This document shows, piece by piece, positions 30,972 to 39,219 of a stretch of 64,000 nt of DNA. Location: NCBI GenBank assembly GCA_965226185.1, contig CBDDCT010000006.1:1426001-1490000 (forward strand), given 5' to 3'. The notes below the pieces were generated by a model, which did no database searches, was not told the DNA's origin, and saw nothing but the letters and a program-made list of their open reading frames with translations. Position 1 is the stretch's first letter. Each line of letters starts with the position of its first letter. The stretch comes from CBDCYS01 sp965226185. Lineage in GTDB: Bacteria; Acidobacteriota; Terriglobia; Bryobacterales; UBA6623. Both the position numbers and the translations under genes were made by a program.

Positions 30972-32669
30972 ATGAGCCAGAGACGAAAGAAGGGGCCTGG
31001 TCTCGCCAGAGACGGCGCCGCTAAAAGGGAACGTCCGGCAAGGCCGCGGTCTAGTCAGGCAGCCGGCGGCGGAAAAAACATCTCGACCCCGGACGTCGAC
31101 GCAGCGCACGAAGCAGGCGATTCGGAATTTAAAAAAAAGGCCGTCTGGGCCGGAATCCTTTTGATCATCTACGCCGCGGCCGGCACCTGGGGTCACTTCG
31201 ACTTCAGCAACATGATGGGCTACTACGACCTTCTGGCGGACGCGTTCCTCAAGGGTCAATTGCACATCGACATTCGGCCCGGCGACATGTATGTGCATGA
31301 CATGATTCCCTACGAGGGCCGCTACTACTTGCAGTGGGGCCCTTTCCCTGCCTTGTTTCATATGGCGGCGAAATTGATCAAGCTGACGCTGAGTGACCGC
31401 GTCGCTTGTTTGCTGATCGCCTGGCTCACAACGCTCGTCTTCTGGCGGATCATCTCGATACTTGGCGGGCGTTTCTTTCCGGACTTGCCTCGCGGCATTT
31501 ACCCCTGGTTCGTTATGGCGTTCGGCCTGAGCACGACGGCCGCCGTGATCGGACTGCGCGGAACGGTTTACCACGAAAGCATCGGAATGGCGGCTCTTGG
31601 CGTGATGGTGGCTGTTCTTGGGTTGCTGCGGTACCTGGAAACGCCCTCCTGGGGCTGGGCTCTTCTTGCCGGACTAGGCATTGGTGGTGCGGTCGGGTCG
31701 CGCATCCCGCTGGCGCTTTACGGCATCGGACTCGGCTGCGGCCTGCTTGCCGTGCAATATCTTCGGAGGCATTCGATTGCCAAAGCCCTCTCGCACCTGA
31801 CGGCCTATAGCGTTCCGATTCTGATTTCCGGCGGTCTGCTGCTGGCCTACAATCAAGCGCGCTTTGGCTCGCCGTGGGACTACGGTGATGACTACCTGGT
31901 CGATGCGGTGGAAGGGCTGAGTGCCTTCGACCTTGGCCGCATACCCGAGAACATTCTCCACTATCTCTTGGCGCCGCCCAAGCTGACAGCCGATTTTCCT
32001 TGGATCGGGCATGTGGGTTGGCCGCCGGCCGAAAAAGTAACCCGCTTGGAAGACGTCTCCTCGCTCTTCTTGATTTCTCCGTTCCTGTTGCTTGCGGTTC
32101 TGTCCTTACCCCTGTTGCGATGGAAGAAGAACCAAGAGACCGACCTGCCTGTTTTCACCGCGGCTGTTGCGTTTTCCTCGGGAATGGCGTTCTTCGCGAT
32201 TCTCTGTTTCGCGGCGGCGGCTCGGCGCTACGCTCACGACTTCGTTCCGGTTTGGATGGTTCTCGCTTTTATTGGCACGGGTCTTCATGGCCGCCGGTTC
32301 GCGGCTCTGTGGAAACGCTGGCGCGGGCCGGCCTGGGCGGTCGTGGCCGTTTGCGCGTTGCTGCACATGCATCTGTCGTTCACGCAGTCTTTCGAGTGGG
32401 ACCCGCCCGACCTCAATGTAATGAAGAGTTTCGTTGCCGCCAGTCCCGCGGCTCGGGGTTTCATGCCCAGCGGCCCGAATTGGAATGAGAAGGAAGCGAT
32501 CATCCGCAACGACATGGGGACCTACCTGCTCAACAGCGGGCAGGCGAGAGAAGCGCTCGAGCATTTCGAGTGGGCCAACAGACTGATGCCCGGCGAGCCG
32601 CGGATTCAACAGAACTTGGCGCTGGCAAAGCGGCGGGCCACAAGGCAGCGGCAGAGCGGGCCTCCGTGA
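30972..32669 (+). CDS. Polytopic membrane protein with C-terminal TPR-like tail, GT-C-like
   Basis: The 565-residue protein has a basic, disordered N-terminal tail of about 55 residues, then about ten transmembrane helices. A first extracytoplasmic loop contains YYDLLADAFLKGQLHIDIRP, an arrangement seen in GT-C glycosyltransferase-like proteins. The last 60 residues (MGTYLLNSGQAREALEHFEW) look like one TPR unit. It is divergent from the two GT39-like genes and probably belongs to the same envelope glycan system. I do not see a definite catalytic motif. Confidence 0.75.
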   Translation: MSQRRKKGPGLARDGAAKRERPARPRSSQAAGGGKNISTPDVDAAHEAGDSEFKKKAVWAGILLIIYAAAGTWGHFDFSNMMGYYDLLADAFLKGQLHIDIRPGDMYVHDMIPYEGRYYLQWGPFPALFHMAAKLIKLTLSDRVACLLIAWLTTLVFWRIISILGGRFFPDLPRGIYPWFVMAFGLSTTAAVIGLRGTVYHESIGMAALGVMVAVLGLLRYLETPSWGWALLAGLGIGGAVGSRIPLALYGIGLGCGLLAVQYLRRHSIAKALSHLTAYSVPILISGGLLLAYNQARFGSPWDYGDDYLVDAVEGLSAFDLGRIPENILHYLLAPPKLTADFPWIGHVGWPPAEKVTRLEDVSSLFLISPFLLLAVLSLPLLRWKKNQETDLPVFTAAVAFSSGMAFFAILCFAAAARRYAHDFVPVWMVLAFIGTGLHGRRFAALWKRWRGPAWAVVAVCALLHMHLSFTQSFEWDPPDLNVMKSFVAASPAARGFMPSGPNWNEKEAIIRNDMGTYLLNSGQAREALEHFEWANRLMPGEPRIQQNLALAKRRATRQRQSGPP

Positions 32670-32759
32670 GGCCGAGCCCTGACTACGAGGCAAACGAAGC
32701 GGCGGCGGTTGAACAGGAAGGACGTTTTTCGCCCAAGCCACAATTGCAGCTCACGGTTC

Positions 32760-33938
32760 TTAGGAACTTCCGGCCCCTTGCCGCAGCGCTTGCAGGTATC
32801 CCAGCGCGAACGCCCAGCCCATCTGCGACGCCATCGTGTCGCCGCTGAATTCCGGCGTGTGATCGGGAATAATGAGACGGGAGTAGCCGACTTCGGCGAA
32901 CGCCTTCATGCAACCCAGCATGTTGCATTCTCCCTCGTCGTGGAAAACTTCCAGGTATTTGTAGTAGGGTTTCTCGACCCGCACATTCCGAAAGTGGACG
33001 TGATTGATGCGGTCCCGTGAGCCGAAATAGCGGATTGCCTCAACGGCGTCTTCCCCCATCTCGGTCGTGACCCCGGTGTCGAGCGTAATGCCGTTCGCGG
33101 GACTGTCGACAAGCTGAATGAGCTGTTTTTCGTCGTCGAGAGAGCGCACGGGCTGCGCGGCGCCACGGAAAATCGGAATCGGCGGGTCGTTCGGGTGCTG
33201 AGCAAGCCGGACACCGGCTTCCTCCGCCACTGGAATCACGGCCTTGAGAAACTTCTCGAGCCGCTCCCACATCTGCTCGCGAGTGTGCTCGCCTACGTTT
33301 GGCAGGGGCGGAAGATCCTTGACGCGATCGTGGTCGAAGTCGCGCAGGCCCGATCCGCCCCGGCCGGTTGTCCGCCTGTAGCCCTCGGAGCCTCGTAACG
33401 GCGTGAAATTGTACTCCATCACCGGGATGCCGGCCTTGCCGGCGGCGCGGATGGACTCCTGGATTGCCTTGATGTCGTCCGCGGCCGGCTTCCCGTGGAG
33501 CACGCGCCAGGAGCGCGGCAACCTTACCATTTCAGCTTTGAGTCCCCGGCCGGCAAGGTGGTTCTTGATCTTGATCAGCTCATCCGCGTCGAGCGGTTGA
33601 ATCGGGTCGTAGTTTTGGGGCCCGCGGCCGGTCCCCGGGACCAATCCGCGCTTGGTCCGGCGGATGTTGAAGCGGCTGGGCATCGTGACGTACTCGACGC
33701 CCATCTGCAGAAAGAAATTGAGCGTCTCGTCCGAGACGTCACGCAAGCCCTTGGCAATCTTAAGAGGGAGGTCGCTTCGGGGCGCCGCACTCGCCTCGGA
33801 AGCCGAAAATGTTTGAACAGCCGCAGCTCCGGCGGCCCCTTGAAAAAGCTGTCGCCGCGAAGGTTTGTTGGCCATCGGTTCCTTTGCCGCGGATTGATCC
33901 GCCATGGTTTCATTTTCCGCAGCAGGTTTATTCTCCAT
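32760..33938 (-). CDS. UxuA-like mannonate dehydratase family protein with Tat signal
   Basis: The start is placed at ATG 33938 because AGGGA lies seven bases upstream; this gives 392 residues. A Tat-type signal PSRRQLFQGAAGAAAVQTFS precedes a TIM-barrel. The C-terminal half carries UxuA-like motifs: GVRLAQHPNDPPIP, GITLDTGVTTEMG, INHVHFRNVRVEKP and FHDEGECNM. UxuA dehydrates D-mannonate to 2-keto-3-deoxygluconate and is normally cytoplasmic and unsignalled, so an exported relative may act on another sugar acid. It lies 10 bases downstream of its paralogue. Confidence 0.82.
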   Translation of the reverse strand: MENKPAAENETMADQSAAKEPMANKPSRRQLFQGAAGAAAVQTFSASEASAAPRSDLPLKIAKGLRDVSDETLNFFLQMGVEYVTMPSRFNIRRTKRGLVPGTGRGPQNYDPIQPLDADELIKIKNHLAGRGLKAEMVRLPRSWRVLHGKPAADDIKAIQESIRAAGKAGIPVMEYNFTPLRGSEGYRRTTGRGGSGLRDFDHDRVKDLPPLPNVGEHTREQMWERLEKFLKAVIPVAEEAGVRLAQHPNDPPIPIFRGAAQPVRSLDDEKQLIQLVDSPANGITLDTGVTTEMGEDAVEAIRYFGSRDRINHVHFRNVRVEKPYYKYLEVFHDEGECNMLGCMKAFAEVGYSRLIIPDHTPEFSGDTMASQMGWAFALGYLQALRQGAGSS

Positions 33939-33948
33939 GGTTGAGTCC

Positions 33949-35037
33949 CTACGTTTCGGCATTCACCGTTTGAATCAATCCCCGGATGTAGCCGTGCGAA
34001 AACGATCGCCCGATCTTGCCGCCGGGCAGATCATCCGGAATTCCAGGGGTATGATCAGACACCATCGTCCCGCTGTAGTTGACTTCCTTGTAGGCACGCA
34101 TGGCCTCGAGCATGTCGACATCCCCCTCGTCGATGAAAGTCTCGACGTAGCGGGGAACATGCCCGCGCACAGCCCGAAAGTGGACATGGTGGATGCGGCC
34201 GCGGCCCCCGATGCGGCGAATGGCGTCGATGACATCAACACCCATTTCCGTGACGGTTCCCTGGCAGAATGTGAAGCCATTCGAAGGGCTGTCGACGGCG
34301 TCAAGGAAGCGCTCAATGGAGCCGGTGTCAGTCAAAATCCGTGATATGCCCCGCATCACCGCGACAGGCGGGTCTTTGGGGTGCAGCGACATCTTGACCC
34401 CGGCTTCTTCAGCCGTCTCGACCACCGGCTTGCAGAAGTAGAGCAACCGCTCCCAGATCTCGTCCTTCGAGATGGTTCCCAGTTCTTCGAAGGGCGGCTT
34501 GTCCTTGACGATGCCGTAATCGAAGGCCTTGTAGACGGCTCCGCCGCGGCCCTCTTGCGAGTAGTAGCCGACGTCGCCGCCCCACTTGAAGTCAGGTGAC
34601 CAGCGCCACTCGATCATCGATATTCCAGCCTTACCGGCGGCCTGGATGCTGCGGCGGACGTTTTCGATCCAGCGATCGCGGTCCGGCTTGGCCAGCATCG
34701 GGCTCATCAGCCAGGAGATCGGAATCATCAGGGAGTAAAGCTCCATGCCAAACTCCCGGCAACGCAGTTGCAGCGGCTCGATATCCTGAGTCGTCCAATA
34801 GCCCTTTGCATCCTGGTCGACTGAGTCCGTTCCTTGCAGTACGACCCACTTGTGACCGAGCTGCGCCAACCAGCGAAGGGTGGATTCCTCGAGATTGCCA
34901 ATGTTTTCGGCAACTTTCGGTTCCCACGAACCACCGCTTCTGGGAGCAGGAGGCCTCTCGGGCGAACACCCCGACGCCCAGGCTGCCGAGGCTGCCGAGG
35001 CCTGCAGGAAACGTCGCCGTTTGATTTCAGTGGGCAT
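33949..35037 (-). CDS. UxuA-like protein with Tat/lipoprotein signal (paralogue)
   Basis: The protein of about 362 residues starts near 35037 and opens PTEIKRRRFLQASAASAAWA, a twin-arginine signal. SGC follows, so lipid modification is possible. TIM-barrel landmarks match the neighbour: GVKMSLHPKDPPVAV, GFTFCQGTVTEMGVDV, IHHVHFRAVRGHVP and FIDEGDVDM. The two genes form a tight operon, this one first. Metal-binding His and Asp residues appear conserved. Divergence between the two is large, suggesting different substrates or one non-catalytic partner. Confidence 0.82.
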   Translation of the reverse strand: MPTEIKRRRFLQASAASAAWASGCSPERPPAPRSGGSWEPKVAENIGNLEESTLRWLAQLGHKWVVLQGTDSVDQDAKGYWTTQDIEPLQLRCREFGMELYSLMIPISWLMSPMLAKPDRDRWIENVRRSIQAAGKAGISMIEWRWSPDFKWGGDVGYYSQEGRGGAVYKAFDYGIVKDKPPFEELGTISKDEIWERLLYFCKPVVETAEEAGVKMSLHPKDPPVAVMRGISRILTDTGSIERFLDAVDSPSNGFTFCQGTVTEMGVDVIDAIRRIGGRGRIHHVHFRAVRGHVPRYVETFIDEGDVDMLEAMRAYKEVNYSGTMVSDHTPGIPDDLPGGKIGRSFSHGYIRGLIQTVNAET

Positions 35038-35105
35038 GGAATCGAGCTGGTGCAACGATTGTAAGGCCTGCGGGTAGCGATTGTCACGCCGCGGGTCTAG
35101 CGGGT

Positions 35106-35338
35106 GCTAGTGTAGTGCGCCAATAGTACCGCAACATATGGATTTCGGTTGGGGAAGAGGGAAGCCCGTTGAAACGGGCTGAAAAACCTTCAGCGGCAGG
35201 GCTTACCAGCCGTAAAACGACTGGCCTGGAAACACACCAAACCCGCGTGAACGCGGCTCAAATGGTCCGTCTCACGCCGCTAACAGGCACGGAAGCGACT
35301 CACCATATGTTACGGTCAGATTGGCGCACTACACTAGC
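35106..35338. repeat. MITE-like element, copy C (complete, 233 bp)
   Basis: Both ends are present as inverted repeats of 35 bp with 31 identical positions, beginning GCTAGTGTAGTGCGCCAAT. Three hairpins lie inside: AGCCCGTTGAAACGGGCT (35163-35180), CCAGCCGTAAAACGACTGG (35206-35224) and CCGCGTGAACGCGG (35243-35256). There is no open frame of note. The CTAG ends contain TA, which would fit a TA target site and mobilisation by an IS630-type transposase (inference). Confidence 0.88.
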
Positions 35339-35534
35339 TCGTCTGGTCCAGCTTTCGCTGGGCGCCAGGCGAATCGGGCAAGAAGGGCGCTACTATGTAA
35401 CGAAAGGGTGTTTTCCGGCCGCCGGACTGCAAACAGGCAGGCTGGAGGTCCCATTCGACGTATACGAGACGTAACCAACTTGTTGAACTTGGCCCTTGAT
35501 GACGGGGCGGGTTGGCCGTTCCGGAGGGCTTTTC

Positions 35535-35693
35535 ATGAGCAAGTTTTCGCTGCTGAATGAGTTCGTTCTTTTCTTGAGAGAGAACAAGAAGCTCTGGCTT
35601 CTGCCGATCGTCATTACGCTGTTGCTGCTGGGCGCGTTACTTGTTTTCGCCCAAGGATCGGCGCTCGCTCCCTTTATTTACACCGTCTTTTAG
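35535..35693 (+). CDS. DUF5989 small membrane protein
   Basis: The 52-residue protein starts at ATG 35535 after GGAGGG. It has the family's layout: an amphipathic start SKFSLLNEFVLFLRENKKLW, one transmembrane helix (LPIVITLLLLGALLVFAQ) and the closing GSALAPFIYTVF. From memory, DUF5989 genes usually sit beside an SxtJ-like membrane protein, a carbamoyltransferase or an SGNH hydrolase. Here none is adjacent, although an SGNH/MBOAT pair lies 15 kb away. It is short enough to be missed by automatic callers. Confidence 0.85.
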   Translation: MSKFSLLNEFVLFLRENKKLWLLPIVITLLLLGALLVFAQGSALAPFIYTVF

Positions 35694-35793
35694 TGCTTCA
35701 ACTCGCTCAAGAACCTAAGTCGGGCGCGGTCGAACTAGACGAGGTTCCAACGCCCGCTCCTCGGGACGGTTCGCGCCCCTCGCGGCGCGGCGC

Positions 35794-36573
35794 TTATCGG
35801 GTCCCTGCAGCGTCTTGAAAGATGAAAATATGCTGCCTGGGAAGGAATTCGAGCAGATCCGCTAACCGAAAGCCCATGGGCTCGATCTCGGCTCGGACCT
35901 CCTCAACGGTCATCTTGTGAAGAGGGTGGATGGGGATGTCGGGGTCCTCTTTGCGGTACTCGATCAGCACGACACGGCCGTCGGGCTTGAGGGATCTGCG
36001 AACGTGCTCCATGGTCTTCTCGGGATGGGCTAGCTCGTGGTAGACATCGACCACGAGTACCAGGTCGACCTCGCCCACCGGGAGCCCCGGGTTGTCCGCG
36101 CTTGCCAGTATGCTCTCGACGTTATTGATGCTCTTCCCATCCAGGTTCCTCGCCAAGCGGTCCAGCATGCCCTGCTGGATATCGACGGCAAGAACTCTTC
36201 CTCGCGGCCCCACCTGCTTGGCGAGCCTCAGCGTGAAGTAGCCGACACCGGCCCCCAGGTCGACAACCGTGGCCCCTTGGGGTATTTTCAAAGCCTGGAC
36301 GACCCGGTCCGGCTGCTCTTCCTCATCGCGCTCCGGCCGAGTAAGCCAGTCGGCGTGGGCCACGCTCATGACAGGCGCGATCCGCCGTTTCTTAATGAGC
36401 TTGCCGACCTGCAGCGGGCGCTTCGCGCTTTCCTCGGCACGTTCGGCTTGTGATCCTGTCTGGCCCGGAACTGGTTGCGTGCAGCCCGCGAGCCCTATTA
36501 ACAGCAGGGCCAGGATCACCAAAGCCGCGGCTGTGGCAGTGACTGCCGCCGATCTCCGGCCTGGGTCATTCAT
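35794..36573 (-). CDS. Class I SAM-dependent methyltransferase with a lipoprotein-type signal
   Basis: The 259-residue protein has an N-terminal hydrophobic helix ending in a lipobox (ALVILALLLIGLAGC). A linker and a Rossmann-type methyltransferase domain follow: motif I is ATVVDLGAGVGYFTLRLAK, motif II region GRVLAVDIQQGMLDRLA, and post-motifs VDLVLVVDVYHELAHPE and LKPDGRVVLIEYRKEDP. The fold and motifs look intact. It is odd that a SAM-using enzyme should be sent across the membrane, where SAM is not known to be available. Either the signal is an anchor facing the cytoplasm or the protein has another role. The substrate is unknown. Confidence 0.82.
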   Translation of the reverse strand: MNDPGRRSAAVTATAAALVILALLLIGLAGCTQPVPGQTGSQAERAEESAKRPLQVGKLIKKRRIAPVMSVAHADWLTRPERDEEEQPDRVVQALKIPQGATVVDLGAGVGYFTLRLAKQVGPRGRVLAVDIQQGMLDRLARNLDGKSINNVESILASADNPGLPVGEVDLVLVVDVYHELAHPEKTMEHVRRSLKPDGRVVLIEYRKEDPDIPIHPLHKMTVEEVRAEIEPMGFRLADLLEFLPRQHIFIFQDAAGTR

Positions 36574-36625
36574 AGGTCATTCACAATTGGCGCCCGCGGA
36601 AAGATTCCGGCGCCTGGACCCGCAA

Positions 36626-37546
36626 CTATGCAGGAATCCGCTGAGCATCCAGCAACCCCGTTCTCGTTAAGATCTCTTCCAGGTCCCGTCGATCGTCCGC
36701 GCTCAACTCGATCAACGGGGAGCGCACAAATCCGCCGGTGAGTCCCGCCAGGTTCATCGCGGTCTTGATCATGGAACACTTGTACCCCGGCTTGCGATTG
36801 CGGATCTGGTAGAGCGGAACCACAATCTCATCCAGCAACTGGTTCACGCGGCTGAAATCGCCCGCGGCCGCTCGCTGGAAAATTTCGTCCGTCACTTGCG
36901 GCATAAAGCACGCCAGCCCCGACGTGAAGGTCGTAACGCCCAAGTTCCAGTAGCTTGGCACAAAGGGTTCCGCCATCCCGTTCACCCAGAAGAATCGGTC
37001 TCCATACCTTTGGCGGACGTTCAGATAGTGCGACAAGTTTCCGTTCTCGTCCTTTACCATGCAGATGTTTTCGACATCCTGCAGCCGGTCGAGCAGGCTT
37101 AACGGGAGCACGCCGCTCCATTTGGTTTGGTAAAGCACGGCGGGGATCTCCGCCGTTTCCGCAACGCGGCGGTAGTAATCGGCTAGGCCAGGTTCGTTTT
37201 CGTCGGCCATGTGGGGCGCCATGATGATGACGGCGTCGGCGCCGGCCCGGCGGGCCAGACGAGCTTGCTCTTGGGCGGTTCTCAGTGTTTGCCCCACGCC
37301 GAAGAGCAGCCCCTTCTTGCCTGAGACCATCGCCGAGGCCGTCTCCGCGACGGCGCGGTATTCATCGAGCGTGATCGACTGCAGTTCCCCGTTGCTTCCG
37401 CAAAAAGCCAAGGCCGCTAGCCCGGAGCCGAGCAGATACTCGACATTACCGCTAAATCCATTGGCATCGAACTCTCCCTCGCGGGTAAACGGAGTGACGG
37501 GAAAACCAATCACGCCAGGGAAGCGGTCAAGCAGCGGATTGTGCAT
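36626..37546 (-). CDS. DHDPS/NAL-family lyase (KDG dehydratase-like)
   Basis: The 306-residue TIM-barrel protein begins GVIGFPVTPFTREGEFDANG, with the substrate carboxylate-binding motif GSNGEL, the catalytic Tyr in PAVLYQTKWSG and the Schiff-base Lys in ICMVKDENGNLSHY. In this superfamily the same residues serve dihydrodipicolinate synthases, N-acetylneuraminate lyases and 5-dehydro-4-deoxyglucarate dehydratases. The sugar-acid genes in the surrounding 13 kb make a role in keto-deoxy sugar acid metabolism more likely than lysine synthesis (inference). The gene stands alone. Confidence 0.87.
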   Translation of the reverse strand: MHNPLLDRFPGVIGFPVTPFTREGEFDANGFSGNVEYLLGSGLAALAFCGSNGELQSITLDEYRAVAETASAMVSGKKGLLFGVGQTLRTAQEQARLARRAGADAVIIMAPHMADENEPGLADYYRRVAETAEIPAVLYQTKWSGVLPLSLLDRLQDVENICMVKDENGNLSHYLNVRQRYGDRFFWVNGMAEPFVPSYWNLGVTTFTSGLACFMPQVTDEIFQRAAAGDFSRVNQLLDEIVVPLYQIRNRKPGYKCSMIKTAMNLAGLTGGFVRSPLIELSADDRRDLEEILTRTGLLDAQRIPA

Positions 37547-37764
37547 GACTGGATCTTCTCAAACTGAGCGCGGCAGGTCAATGTCACGAACCCGTTGAGC
37601 CGTTGATCCGTTGATCCGTTGATTTGGTTTTTTTTAACTGAACGCGGATTCAACGTGACGGCGAGCAGCGGAACGGCCTGTGACCAAAGCATTGCAACTT
37701 CGCGCCAATCGGTTGCGCCGAACCCGCATCGGGGTTATGCTTCGAGTGACGGTCCAGCCCCACG

Positions 37765-38328
37765 ATGGAGTTCACTGTTCATCACGCCACGCTCGAACTC
37801 GTTCAAGGGGACATTACAAAGGTTCCCGCCGACGCGATTGTCAATGCCGCCAATTCCGGATTGGTGGGAGGAGGTGGCGTGGACGGCGCGATTCACCGGG
37901 TTGGAGGGCCATCCATCATGGCCGAACTGGATAAGATTCGGCTCAAGATCGGGCATTGCCCCACAGGCGATGCCGTTGTCACCGGAGCCGGAAAGCTGCC
38001 GGCGAAACACATCATTCATGCCGTCGGGCCGATCTATCGTGATGGAACGCGCGGCGAACCAGAGCGCCTCGCCTCCTGCTACCGGACCTCACTCCAACTG
38101 GCGCAAGCACGGGGGGCGGAAACAGTTTCCTTTCCTTCGATCAGCACAGGGGTTTACGGGTACCCCATTGCGGAAGCCGCGCAAGTTGCCGTCAGAACTG
38201 TCGTTGAGCGCCTCCGGCAGCACGACTGCGCGATCAAACGAGTAATCTTCGTGCTCTTCGGAACCCCCGCATACCGGGCGCATATCAAAGCCGCTGGCCA
38301 AGCACGGCTGTCGCAACGAACTAGCTGA
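37765..38328 (+). CDS. Macro-domain protein (ADP-ribose or O-acetyl-ADP-ribose hydrolase-like)
   Basis: The 187-residue protein is a single macro domain: VQGDITKVPADAIVNAANSG, the loop GGGGVDGAIHRVGG, HIIHAVGPIY and the second binding loop FPSISTGVYGYP. These line the ADP-ribose pocket, and the Asn and Asp used by YmdB/MacroD-type hydrolases are present. It probably removes ADP-ribose or acetyl-ADP-ribose adducts in the cytoplasm. No partner transferase (for example DarT) is adjacent. A tandem GTTGATCC repeat (37590-37625) lies upstream. Confidence 0.9.
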   Translation: MEFTVHHATLELVQGDITKVPADAIVNAANSGLVGGGGVDGAIHRVGGPSIMAELDKIRLKIGHCPTGDAVVTGAGKLPAKHIIHAVGPIYRDGTRGEPERLASCYRTSLQLAQARGAETVSFPSISTGVYGYPIAEAAQVAVRTVVERLRQHDCAIKRVIFVLFGTPAYRAHIKAAGQARLSQRTS

Positions 38329-38346
38329 CGTGTGCCCCGCCTCCGA

Positions 38347-38519
38347 GGTGGCGCGCGCCTCCTGGCAGGCCGCGTCGGCCTCCGGGCCGACGTAGAGTGC
38401 AACCGGAAATCGGGGGCACGAACCAATCGGCGCAACGCTAACTGCCGCGAATCAATAGCAATGGACATAAATAGGCCGGCGCGGACGCCGGCCCTGCCGG
38501 CCAGGAGGCCTGCGCCACC
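38347..38519. repeat. Inverted pair of REP-like palindromes (family 2)
   Basis: The first unit (38347-38393) is the reverse complement of the block at 22098-22145 and contains CGTCGGCCTCCGGGCCGACG. The second (38475-38519) is a diverged unit in the opposite orientation, GCCGGCGCGGACGCCGGC followed by CCAGGAGGCCTGCGCCACC. The two face each other between convergent genes, an arrangement like enterobacterial BIMEs. Confidence 0.65.
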
Positions 38520-38549
38520 AGGAAGGCCGTCAGGCGTTGAGGAACGCCC

Positions 38550-38996
38550 CTATGACCGGCGCTTCACCATTATGACGTTGTGCCCTTTCTGCACGACCTC
38601 GTCACGCTGGTTGATCAGCTCGATATCGAGCTTTACAATGCCACGGTCGGGCTTCGATTTCGATGCTCGCTTCTCGGCGACCTTCAATCGCGCTTTGACC
38701 GTATCGCCGACGAAAATCGGCCCGACGAAATCCCACGACCAGTGCAGCGAAACGATGGCCTCCACTTGAAACTCCGAACGGTTCTTGAGGCCGTCGGTAA
38801 TTGCCAGCCCCAGCAGACCATGCGCCACCCGGCGCCCGTACTCGGTTTGTTTCGCGTACTCGTCGTTGGTGTGCAGTTCAAAAAAATCCATCGACAGTCC
38901 CGCGAACTGCATCACGTGCCAGTCAGTGACCGTTACCCCCGGCGATTCGAGGGTTTCACCCACTTCAATTTGGTCAAAGTAGCGCTTAGCCCGCAT
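38550..38996 (-). CDS. MaoC-like hot-dog dehydratase domain protein
   Basis: The 148-residue single hot-dog fold protein has the hydratase-type segment DFFELHTNDEYAKQTEYGRR followed by VAHGLLGLAIT. The usual Asp of the catalytic pair appears shifted or replaced (FELHTNDEYA), while the His is kept. Proteins of this class hydrate or dehydrate acyl-CoA or mesaconyl-type thioesters. The C-terminal VEAIVSLHWSWDFVGPIFVG is typical. There are no fatty-acid genes next to it. The substrate is unknown. Confidence 0.82.
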   Translation of the reverse strand: MRAKRYFDQIEVGETLESPGVTVTDWHVMQFAGLSMDFFELHTNDEYAKQTEYGRRVAHGLLGLAITDGLKNRSEFQVEAIVSLHWSWDFVGPIFVGDTVKARLKVAEKRASKSKPDRGIVKLDIELINQRDEVVQKGHNVIMVKRRS

Positions 38997-39219
38997 TTCT
39001 CACCACCTGACGGTCGAAGCACCCGATAGGCACGGCTTACAACAGGAGTATATCCGCGCCGATGACTGTTGCCAATGGAGACTCAAACGCTGATTCGGAT
39101 TCTCACCCGGATCAGGGTTGACAGCGAGCCTCCGGCCGAATGCAGAGCGCTACAGGCGCACTGACTCGTCTCCGGGGCATTGCAGTCTGAGTATGACGCC
39201 GCCGGCGAGCGAGGGATGC

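Noticed and set aside
37765..38328. Toxin-antitoxin pair (DarT/DarG-like) around the macro-domain gene
   Set aside because: No ADP-ribosyltransferase toxin frame lies next to the gene on either strand.
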